Of a stretch of DNA of 64,000 bases, positions 47,883-55,747 are shown one piece after another; the first letter of the stretch is position 1, and each line of letters opens with the position of its first letter. Made by a program: the position numbers and the translations under genes. The DNA is from Woeseia oceani (GTDB lineage Bacteria > Pseudomonadota > Gammaproteobacteria > Steroidobacterales > Woeseiaceae). The DNA lies in assembly GCF_001677435.1 (NCBI RefSeq), contig NZ_CP016268.1, positions 2,283,001 to 2,347,000 on the forward strand, in the 5' to 3' direction. Under the pieces are notes generated by a model that ran no database searches, was not told where the DNA came from, and worked only from the letters and a program-made list of their open reading frames with translations.

Positions 47883-48358
47883 GGCGGCGATTGTAGCGGT
47901 TCTGCGCGCCAGCGCTAGCCGCAATCGGCGTCAGGGTGCGACGCTGGAAAACGTGTCGCAGGCGTCCGGGTCGCCGGTATCGAAACCGGCTTTGAACCAG
48001 CGTTTGCGTTGTGCGGATGTGCCGTGGGTAAAACTGTCCGGCGCAACACTGCCGCGCGATTGTCGCTGTAAACGATCATCGCCTATCGCCGTCGCCGCGT
48101 TCAGCGCCTCCTCAAGATCACCGTCCTCGAGGATGCCGAACATCTGCTCTGCCCGATTTGCCCATACTCCCGAGAAACAGTCCGCCTGCAGTTCGAGGCG
48201 CACGGACAGCTGATTGACCTCGGCCTGATTGCGTCCCTGCTGTTGCAACTCGCGGACCCTGCCGGATACGCCCAGCAGATTCTGCACGTGATGGGCAACT
48301 TCGTGAGCCAGTACATAGGCCTGGGCAAAATCACCGGGGGCACCAAAACGGTCTCGCA
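47769..48358. repeat. 590-bp direct repeat, right copy
   Basis: It matches 42911-43500. Here the metallopeptidase part belongs to an intact gene, and the ABC-F part is a fragment of 114 bp. Confidence 0.9.
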
Positions 48359-48788
48359 GATCCTCGAAAAAGCTGAGGTCGATGTAGGCTTTGCGGTCAG
48401 CCGGGCAATAAAACGGTCCCATTGCGGCTTGCCCCAGTCCGCAGGCAGAACGGGTGGAACCGGTGAACAGCACCAGCGTTGGAGGCTGGTAGGTTTGCCC
48501 ACCGCTGTCGAAAATCCGGCTCCAGACCTCTTCCGTGTCGGCCAGTACGACGGCTACCCGGTTGGCGGTCGGGTCGTTTTGCAGGTCGTCCGGCAGCGGT
48601 TGCGAAGACTGGCTCGAACTGTTGACCACCTCCAGTCCCTGCATCAGCAAGCTCGGATCAATACCGGTGTAAGCCGCGAACAGGATAACCACAATCGTCC
48701 CTATCCCGCCGCCCAGCAATTTGCCGCCACGACTCGCGCCCCGGCGATCTTCTACGTTGGTACTGCGTCTGCGACCTTTCCAGCGCAT
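47931..48788 (-). CDS. ypfJ: neutral zinc metallopeptidase (YpfJ/KPN_02809 family)
   Basis: A 285-residue inner-membrane-anchored metallopeptidase. The N-terminus MRWKGRRRSTNVEDRRG is a family hallmark, followed by a transmembrane helix (GGIGTIVVILFAAYTGI). The zinc motif HEVAH is at 162-166 and Glu199 in LELQAD completes it. GGAGACC lies upstream of the ATG at 48788. In the undisturbed order this gene would lie directly upstream of the ABC-F gene on the same strand. Confidence 0.93.
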   Translation of the reverse strand: MRWKGRRRSTNVEDRRGASRGGKLLGGGIGTIVVILFAAYTGIDPSLLMQGLEVVNSSSQSSQPLPDDLQNDPTANRVAVVLADTEEVWSRIFDSGGQTYQPPTLVLFTGSTRSACGLGQAAMGPFYCPADRKAYIDLSFFEDLRDRFGAPGDFAQAYVLAHEVAHHVQNLLGVSGRVRELQQQGRNQAEVNQLSVRLELQADCFSGVWANRAEQMFGILEDGDLEEALNAATAIGDDRLQRQSRGSVAPDSFTHGTSAQRKRWFKAGFDTGDPDACDTFSSVAP

Positions 48789-48970
48789 AACGGTCTCCGG
48801 AGCCATCGGTTGCAATTCTGTCGCCGAAGAGTATCACCGGACAGCGCGTAAAATGTCGTGAACAATCGTTACAGCGGGCACGCTTCTTGCGGCCAGCGAT
48901 GCACGCCTATCGTCCGCCATAGAGTTCGGGGCTCATGCAACCGAGCACTCATGCCCCACGAAAGCTGCAG

Positions 48971-49003
48971 CAAAAAAAAACGCCCCGCAACAGCGAGGCG
49001 TTT
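48971..49003 (-). terminator. intrinsic terminator
   Basis: On the minus strand a 10-bp stem (49002-48993/48988-48979, loop TGTT) is followed by nine T residues to 48972. It ends the PEP-CTERM gene. Confidence 0.85.
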
Positions 49004-49028
49004 GATCTTGCCTTCTGACGTTCGGGTG

Positions 49029-49655
49029 TCAGCGCGTGCGGCGTCGCGAGAAGCCGATACCGGCCAGTCCAAGACCCAGAAGGGCCAGCGTGCCAGGTTC
49101 CGGGACACTGGCGATCGTGATGCTGGTACGCAGCCAGGCACTGTTGTGCATTTCAATGTTGTGATTGTAAGGCGTCCAGATCCATTCGGCATTGCCGCTG
49201 ATGCCGGACACCGGGCCACCGTTCACAGAGTTCCAGATGTTGTTGCCGCCATTCGCGCCGTAGGAGGTAGCCACTTCCCACGTAGCACCATTGTCGGTAC
49301 TGACTTCCCACAATGCGGAAGACGAGTTGCTGCTGCCATCCCAGAGGATTTCGGCCAGCAGCGCGGCCGGGTTGTTAGCGCTGCCGGTGCCCGTGTTGCT
49401 GACCAACCACGCGAACCAGTGCGTACCAACGCCCAGATCAACGGTAACGCTGTCAGCCGCACGCCAGTTTGCGGAATTGGGTACAGCACCCAATGCCGCC
49501 CAGCCGGTGCCACCGAGGCAGTCCGCCGTAGCGCACAGCCCACCGGAATCAGTCACGTTGTCGGCGGTAAAGCTAATTTCAACCGGTATCGCCTGCGCGC
49601 TCGCCGCGCCAAATACCAGCGATGAAATTGCGAGTGTTTTGAATATGCCTTTCAT
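49029..49655 (-). CDS. PEP-CTERM sorting-domain protein
   Basis: A 208-residue secreted protein: signal peptide (TLAISSLVFGAASAQA), a beta-sandwich-like body rich in Asn, Gly, Ser and Trp, and a C-terminal VPEPGTLALLGLGLAGIGF plus RRR tail. This is the PEP-CTERM signal recognised by exosortase in bacteria that make exopolysaccharide-rich envelopes. No exosortase gene lies in the window. Well-formed terminator after it; AT-rich upstream region. Confidence 0.88.
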   Translation of the reverse strand: MKGIFKTLAISSLVFGAASAQAIPVEISFTADNVTDSGGLCATADCLGGTGWAALGAVPNSANWRAADSVTVDLGVGTHWFAWLVSNTGTGSANNPAALLAEILWDGSSNSSSALWEVSTDNGATWEVATSYGANGGNNIWNSVNGGPVSGISGNAEWIWTPYNHNIEMHNSAWLRTSITIASVPEPGTLALLGLGLAGIGFSRRRTR

Positions 49656-50062
49656 TGGATCGTCCCTGCTTTGTGCGAGTGTTATAGGTTACAAAGCAAT
49701 GATCATGCCGAAGTCATATTATTATTAATATTCAATAGCTTATAATTCTTTCTGTAAGCGGGATATCAGCCAACTGTAAAAGACGCCGACAGCTTCGGTC
49801 AGGCGCCAGGGCCACGGGACGCAGCCCTCAATGCAGAAATCAGCACGGCGTTCAGGGGCCACTACTGGCATTGCTATCGCCGTGAGCTGCAGGCCGGAAA
49901 CAGCGACTGCCCAACCAGCGCTGCACGAGCGGCGCAGGCAACACCCGTCGCGCCGGCCTGCGCCGCCTTGCCCCGGGGCCCCCACTCCGGTGACCTCGGG
50001 CGACCGTGGCCTGATGACCCGTGACGCTCCCCTTGTCCGATTGAGCGTACGCGTCTTCCTGC
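49656..50062. other. 407-bp intergenic region
   Basis: The first 80 bp are AT-rich (TATTATTATTAATATTC at 49718 onward) and probably hold the PEP-CTERM promoter. The rest is GC-rich with no supported gene. Plus-strand frames open here are Arg/Pro-rich and look spurious. Confidence 0.5.
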
Positions 50063-51169
50063 TTAGAGCTGGCTGGTGCCTTCCGCAAATTCGGCCGGCA
50101 CTATCAGCTCTTCCATGGCCGGCAATACCTGCCGCAGCACCCTTTCGCCGTTCTTGCTTTCCACCAGTCCAACCAGAATGTAGTCACGCCACTGCGAACC
50201 GCGCACCATGATCGCGTCCGCGTGCCACTGTTTCCAGGTGCCGGACTTGCGAAACATCTGCGCATCCGGCGCACGTTCTTCAACCTGCGATACGAACTTG
50301 TGGTGCAGGTGCGGGTCAGCCAAGTCATCCAGCATCTGCGCCGAACGATCCGGGCTGATCAGTTTTCCTTTAGCCAGCAGGTAAAAAAAGCGACAGACCT
50401 GGGTGACCGTAGCACCGTGCGAAATGTTGTACAGCGGATCGCCGACTCGCGGACCATCACTGGCGTAGCGCTTGCCAACCCACAGTCCACCGCCGCGATT
50501 TTCATCGTAGAAACCGAATTGGGGATCTTTGAGGACCGTCTGTATCTTGGCCATGCCGACCTGATCGATCAGGCGGGTTGCAGCCGAGTTACTCGATACG
50601 CGAATCATATCCGCAAGATCGGCGTGTACCGCATCGGTCTCTGCCAGCGAGCCGTCCTCAAACGAAACATAGGCACCAAGCAGGATGGCGATCTTCGGCA
50701 GGCTGGCCGCATACATCATCTGATTGCCATTGACCCGGGCGAACCGCGGCTGCTTTCCGCTCAGATCAACAAGTCCGATGGCCATCTTCTTGGAACGGAT
50801 CAGGCGCGCCCATTCCGGATTCTCTTTAAGGCGCTTCTCCATGGCCAGCTGCAGCGACGGATCCACCCTCGAATACAGGGGCTGCCATTCCGTTGCAGCG
50901 GCGGCGAGCTGGGCCAAGGTCAGCAACAGGACTGCCGGCAAGAAACTCCGTATTCCAGCCCTTGTTCCGCTTTGCCGCAGAACAGGTCTGACGATATGAC
51001 AGCATCCCGCCAGCTTTAACAGGGCTGCCAGACCGTAACCGACCCGAGTACGCGAGGTGTCAGGGCCTGGCGTGCCCCGGGAAGAAAGCGCGCCGGAGGC
51101 CGCCGCGCGATACGCCTTACGCGCCGGGGCTTCGATCGAACAAGCGCCTGAATTGGTTTCTTTTTTCAT
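50063..51169 (-). CDS. periplasmic class A beta-lactamase-fold serine hydrolase
   Basis: About 368 residues from the ATG at 51169. The signal-like segment (SFLPAVLLLTLAQLAAAATE) lies some 75-95 residues in, so the real start may be further downstream. The three active-site motifs of the penicillin-binding/beta-lactamase fold are present: SLPK (S156-K159), SSN (192-194) and KSGT (308-311). The Glu of the omega loop in true class A beta-lactamases is not evident, so it is more likely a DD-peptidase- or esterase-like hydrolase. It may belong to the dikinase-transporter locus. Confidence 0.8.
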   Translation of the reverse strand: MKKETNSGACSIEAPARKAYRAAASGALSSRGTPGPDTSRTRVGYGLAALLKLAGCCHIVRPVLRQSGTRAGIRSFLPAVLLLTLAQLAAAATEWQPLYSRVDPSLQLAMEKRLKENPEWARLIRSKKMAIGLVDLSGKQPRFARVNGNQMMYAASLPKIAILLGAYVSFEDGSLAETDAVHADLADMIRVSSNSAATRLIDQVGMAKIQTVLKDPQFGFYDENRGGGLWVGKRYASDGPRVGDPLYNISHGATVTQVCRFFYLLAKGKLISPDRSAQMLDDLADPHLHHKFVSQVEERAPDAQMFRKSGTWKQWHADAIMVRGSQWRDYILVGLVESKNGERVLRQVLPAMEELIVPAEFAEGTSQL

Positions 51170-51518
51170 GATTTGGAATAAGCCGGAAGAAGGACGAACA
51201 CCACGGACAAGTGGGCCACCAGTGACGCAAGCGGCGTTACCTGCGGTAACACGGATCAGGCCACTGCAACGCAATACTCTGGCAATCGCGAACACCTGCA
51301 ACGGCGGCATGCGGTTGATCGAAAAGTACTACCGCCCAAAAAACCCGCGCGTAAACCCCTAACAAATCCCCCTTGGTTGTCGGGGTCAAAGCCTGTTGAT
51401 CGTGCAATTCGCCGACTGTAGCACCCGCAATTGCTGCCGAAAACAGGCGCATTGCAGAGTACCTAAGGCGGGCAGCCGGCGTACCGGACTTAGCAGCCGG
51501 TGCGCCGTGGCCCCACGC
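51170..51518. other. 349-bp intergenic region
   Basis: It separates the two beta-lactamase-fold genes, both on the minus strand. It should hold the promoter of the downstream one. No clear sigma70 element or other structure is seen. The sequence is GC-rich and no reading frame is convincing. Confidence 0.5.
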
Positions 51519-52838
51519 TCATTCGCTTCTCCCCGCATCCTGGATTTCGACGGCCGTTGCGTCTTCGCGCAGGCTTTGTGTGGAATCGGTGAGAATCGTC
51601 TCGTGCAAAGCCGCCGCAATACGCGAGTGGTCCCATGCCGAATTGAATCTCAGGACGTTGGACATCAGTGAAACAATATAGTGCGGGCCTGAATCACCCG
51701 CCCCCTCGACGACCGCCACCGAGTTCATCAGGTTACGCACGTTGCCCATGTACTTGTCACAGCGGAAGCCTTCTTCCGGTTTGCACGAATAAAGTGAACC
51801 GCTCTTGAAAAAAACCGCAGCGTCACGTAACTCAGGTGCATAGCTGTAGCGGTAACGTCGTTTCGTGAGGTACATGTACTTTTTCATTTCCAGACTCGAC
51901 CACTCATCGACCAGTCGACCCTGCTCGAGTCGAAACGCCAGGCGTGCCAGCTCTCTTGGCGTGGCAAACGAGATCATGCCTGGCACGATGGCTTTGGAGG
52001 TTGTCGTCCAAAACGAGCCTTGCTGAAGATTGGCGGTGTCGATGCCGGCCGCCAGCAATGGCTCGCTGATCACCGATCGGGCAAGGCTGGAAAGAACGCC
52101 TTTCGGTGTCTCGCGGAAAAAGCGGTCGTTTTCCTCGTCGCTTCTCGGATAGCTGGAACCGAAGTGGCGAATGAGCATCGCTTCTCGCCAGATGATCGAA
52201 CCGGCGCCGTTCGCGGATGCGGAAATTGCATGATCAATCCATTCGCTCAGCCGGAAGCGGTCACCCGGTTGAATGACCGAGTAACGGTTGCGTTGTTCCG
52301 CATCGCTCCACTTCGGTACTTTGTGAATCTCATTGCTGACCCAATGGCCGGCGGGCGACACCGCATCGCGCAAGATGCGCGCGCGATCCGCGGGGTCCGG
52401 GAATGCCTCCGCGAGTGCATAGAACAGGCCGGTCATGCAAAGCAACTTGCCGACGCTGCCGGCATTTTGCTTCAGGTCCGGCCGCAACCCGGCCCAGCGT
52501 ATCTGCGCCGGATCAGAGAAATTGACAACGACCATGCTGTAGCTCGGGTCTCGAGCTCTGAGATTTCCGGCAAGAAACGCCGCCAGCCCGGGATCCGGCG
52601 GCAGCTGGTCGAAATCCGGCCCGTCGTAGCCCAGCAGACCCAGCTGTATGTCCGCCGCACTCCAGAGCTGACCGGGTGCGAGCTTTGGCCCGTTCGGCAT
52701 TTGCTGTGCGAGACGCTCACCTTCCAGCCGACGAATCCCCGAGGTCAGATCATCAAGCGGGTATGCGTGCGCCGAAGTCGCTGCAGTGACCAAGGCCAAG
52801 GCCAGGACCCGGCGCAAAGACTGACTTGACGGGCTCAC
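51519..52838 (-). CDS. periplasmic serine hydrolase of the beta-lactamase fold
   Basis: A 439-residue exported protein. Signal peptide VLALALVTAATSAHA is followed by a long N-terminal region (to about residue 120) and a penicillin-binding-like domain with SVGK at 128-131 (nucleophile Ser and Lys), SAN at 208-210 and KSGS at 345-348. The motifs are diverged from class A enzymes and the omega-loop Glu is not apparent. The gene overlaps the dikinase gene by 4 bp (ATGA), so translation is coupled and the two very likely work together. It shares no close overall similarity with the hydrolase at 50063. Confidence 0.8.
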   Translation of the reverse strand: MSPSSQSLRRVLALALVTAATSAHAYPLDDLTSGIRRLEGERLAQQMPNGPKLAPGQLWSAADIQLGLLGYDGPDFDQLPPDPGLAAFLAGNLRARDPSYSMVVVNFSDPAQIRWAGLRPDLKQNAGSVGKLLCMTGLFYALAEAFPDPADRARILRDAVSPAGHWVSNEIHKVPKWSDAEQRNRYSVIQPGDRFRLSEWIDHAISASANGAGSIIWREAMLIRHFGSSYPRSDEENDRFFRETPKGVLSSLARSVISEPLLAAGIDTANLQQGSFWTTTSKAIVPGMISFATPRELARLAFRLEQGRLVDEWSSLEMKKYMYLTKRRYRYSYAPELRDAAVFFKSGSLYSCKPEEGFRCDKYMGNVRNLMNSVAVVEGAGDSGPHYIVSLMSNVLRFNSAWDHSRIAAALHETILTDSTQSLREDATAVEIQDAGRSE

Positions 52839-55723
52839 AGCTGGACCCGTTCATGCAGAGCCACGCTAGCTGACCTGTCGCCGGGCGATGCAATATCCGG
52901 CAACAACTGCCGCAGTATCGAATCGGCATCGCGGTTGCCCCGTTCAACCAGAGGCCGGATCTGAAACAGCGTCAACTCACCGTCGACAAACCCGAACTCA
53001 ATATCCCAGGGACGCGGATGGCCCGCATCGTCAAAAACCGCGGCGTACTTCTCATTGACTTCGACAGCCAATCGCCGCAGCGCATCAATTTCGTTTGCCC
53101 GCAGCACCGGGCCCGCTGGCGCAGGTTTCCAGGCAACGCCACCGCTCGCAAGAATTTCGCGCCGGTACGCTGATTTTGCCTCCGAGTAAATTTCACTGCT
53201 GTCTTTGTGAATGACAGTCGTTTCTGCCGGCTCCCCGGCCACCGCGCCACCGACGCCCCAGGCCACGGAAGCAGTCAGGGCCGGTACGTCGCGATCGAAG
53301 AGATTCGCAGTGACCAGCACGCCCGACTTCGTCGCGGGCACACTTTTCATCAAGAGGACCGAGGCATAAATATGTTCGGGGTTCTCCAGCACGTTGGATC
53401 GCCAGGCAAGTGCACGCGGGCTGAAAACAGACGACCAGACGCGCGGAATCGCGTTCAGCTGCGCGTTAAGCCCAACCACATTCGGTATCGTTTCATTCAG
53501 TCCCGCACCGGTAAAGCGCGGCAGATCCTCAACGTTCGTATCCGACCTGACGAACACACCGTACGTTCCCGGCTCGCCGAATTCTTTGCGCATCAGTCCG
53601 GTCAGTTCAGATCGTACCCGGCCATCGAGATTCAGCGCCGCAATTTCCGCGCGCACGGCAGCGATCGCCTTGTCGAATTCCTCAGTGCCCAGTGCACCGT
53701 TTTCTTTGGCGGCAAATAGCTTGCCGATTCGTTCGCCGAGGCTGGCCGCTTGCAGGTGCGCTGCATACACACCAAAGGGAATAGCAATTGCCGGCGCAAC
53801 CCGGCCGGGAAAGAGGCGATTCAGTTCGCCAAGGTTGGCTGCTTTCGGACCGACCAACCTGCCGGAGAGCTCCCGGCCAAGAGCCGACAACGGCAACAGC
53901 TGTACGCCCGACAAATCCGGTAACGGCACTCGGAAACGTTCGGCCGACCGTGCCTGTGCCGTGGGCTGACCGGACAAGAGTCCGGCCGTCGCGGTGTCGG
54001 CTGGCCGAAGAATGACATTGCCGTCGTTATCTACAACCAGCACTACCGTGGAGTCCGCAACGGCTCGCAAATACTCGACGGCGTCCTGACCAATGGCGAC
54101 GTTGGGTATCCCGAAATTTCGCGCCAGCAGCTGCACGTGCGACAGGGGGTTGCCCTCCCCCAGCGTCAAGATCCCGGCGACCGGTGACAACTCCGCGATG
54201 GTCTCCGGCAGTAGAACGATATCGCTTGCCTGCAATACAGCCGATTCAATGGCCTGTATTGATTCAAATATCCGCAGTCTGCCGGTCGCTATTCCGCCGT
54301 TCAGTGCAACGGCAGATGCAACCGTGCGACCGTTAAACTGCACAACGCTGCCGCGAATGGCATCGAGGTCTCGCGACAGCACTTTGAGCGTGTCCCCCAA
54401 CAGCCACATCGACGAACCGCGAAGCAGGTCGTCGCTGAAGCGCAATGCGCCCGGTTCGAGCGCTGAGTAGCGCACCAGCGCTTCCGCAAACGTATGTCGA
54501 ATTGAGCCAACAGCCCAGCCCGGGGCGCGCTTGAGACGAGCTATGATTCGGCGGTAGTCGTCAAGCGCAAGTGCATCCACGCTATCCAACGACAGGCCGG
54601 TCAGCAGAGTCGACCGCTCGGTAACGGAAAGCAGACCCGCACCGTACGCGCAATCGACCAGCGCAGCGCTCAGCATCAGGAGATCCGCGCGGGTCATGGA
54701 CTCACGGCCGTCGATGTCCTGGTACACAACGAAGACTTCGGTATCGAGGTTCTGCATTGCGTCCAGCAACGCCAGTCGTCCCCGCGCAGGCAACGTATGC
54801 AGTAGGCTCGACCGGGCCTCGGCAAGCGCGCTGCAAAGTCGCGGGATTTGCTCCCGGGCGGGTAACGCAGATACACCGGCAAGTCCGGCGGCCCAGTTCG
54901 AACTGGCACGAGTGTTACGCATCCGCTCAAGTGACAGATCGAGTCGTTCGCGGCGGCCATCACGGCCGTACAAACGTCCCAGATCAGCGACCAACGCGTA
55001 GCCTGCCTCAGTCGTCGCTGCCTGCCGCCCCTGATCCAGCCACTGACGTAACCGCGCCGCAATGCCGGGGCCCGGGTCCGAGTGAATCTCCGCACGCCAC
55101 TGCTCTGCATCGGCATCAAGCTCTGCCAGTTCGATCGCGGCACGGCGAATCCGGCGCGAAAGATCGGTGTCCTCACCGTGCGGGATGACCCGGACCGCTT
55201 CCCGTGCCAACAGGAAGTTCTCGCTGACCCAGGACGAATCCTCCAGCAGCCGGAGTAACAGCGCCATGCCCGCCGCTATTTCATCCTCGACTTGCACCCG
55301 CCCGCGATAACTCCTCGCACGTCGCAGAACCCAGCCCGCGTCGGTATCGATCAAGTAGCGTTCGAGTGCCAGTTCACGCAGCCTCTCTTGCCGTTCACCG
55401 GACTCGAACAGTTCCTCGAAGGTCAGGCCCGCGAACACGGTGCCGACCGACCACCCCATGTCGGCAAGCGCTGTACGCTGGGCTGAATATTCGGCGTGTT
55501 GCCGCCCGCCCCCGTGTTCCCGGCAGGCATACGGGACCGGCGCCTGAACCGTTCCATCGTTGCAATACCAGCGAATGCGGCTGTACGGACCACGCGGATT
55601 CGCGATCATATCCTGTACAATCGCGCGCGCCGCAGTTACAACAGCAGGGGATGGCGGGTCCAGCGGCGCAGCGCCTGCAACGCTCGTTAACAGCAACAAA
55701 GCTGATCGGGCAAGCAACTTCAT
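52835..55723 (-). CDS. exported phosphohistidine/ATP-grasp dikinase-like protein
   Basis: A 962-residue protein with a signal peptide (LLARSALLLLTSVAGAAP). Residues 25-465 are a novel helical region. A phosphohistidine swivel domain follows (about 475-590), with His529 in GEGNPLSHVQLLARNFGIP, matching the GGxTSHxAIxARxxGIPAV pattern of PEP synthases. The C-terminus is an ATP-grasp domain (615-930): LVGPKAANLGEL, VFVRSDTNVEDLPRF, SGVLVTANL and LFQIRPL. There is no PEP/pyruvate barrel. Domain order and content match glucan-water dikinases, but export is unusual. ATG at 55723 with GGAGA eight bases upstream is chosen. Substrate unknown. Confidence 0.85.
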   Translation of the reverse strand: MKLLARSALLLLTSVAGAAPLDPPSPAVVTAARAIVQDMIANPRGPYSRIRWYCNDGTVQAPVPYACREHGGGRQHAEYSAQRTALADMGWSVGTVFAGLTFEELFESGERQERLRELALERYLIDTDAGWVLRRARSYRGRVQVEDEIAAGMALLLRLLEDSSWVSENFLLAREAVRVIPHGEDTDLSRRIRRAAIELAELDADAEQWRAEIHSDPGPGIAARLRQWLDQGRQAATTEAGYALVADLGRLYGRDGRRERLDLSLERMRNTRASSNWAAGLAGVSALPAREQIPRLCSALAEARSSLLHTLPARGRLALLDAMQNLDTEVFVVYQDIDGRESMTRADLLMLSAALVDCAYGAGLLSVTERSTLLTGLSLDSVDALALDDYRRIIARLKRAPGWAVGSIRHTFAEALVRYSALEPGALRFSDDLLRGSSMWLLGDTLKVLSRDLDAIRGSVVQFNGRTVASAVALNGGIATGRLRIFESIQAIESAVLQASDIVLLPETIAELSPVAGILTLGEGNPLSHVQLLARNFGIPNVAIGQDAVEYLRAVADSTVVLVVDNDGNVILRPADTATAGLLSGQPTAQARSAERFRVPLPDLSGVQLLPLSALGRELSGRLVGPKAANLGELNRLFPGRVAPAIAIPFGVYAAHLQAASLGERIGKLFAAKENGALGTEEFDKAIAAVRAEIAALNLDGRVRSELTGLMRKEFGEPGTYGVFVRSDTNVEDLPRFTGAGLNETIPNVVGLNAQLNAIPRVWSSVFSPRALAWRSNVLENPEHIYASVLLMKSVPATKSGVLVTANLFDRDVPALTASVAWGVGGAVAGEPAETTVIHKDSSEIYSEAKSAYRREILASGGVAWKPAPAGPVLRANEIDALRRLAVEVNEKYAAVFDDAGHPRPWDIEFGFVDGELTLFQIRPLVERGNRDADSILRQLLPDIASPGDRSASVALHERVQL

Positions 55724-55747
55724 GAGCATTTCTCCGGGGTCCTCACC

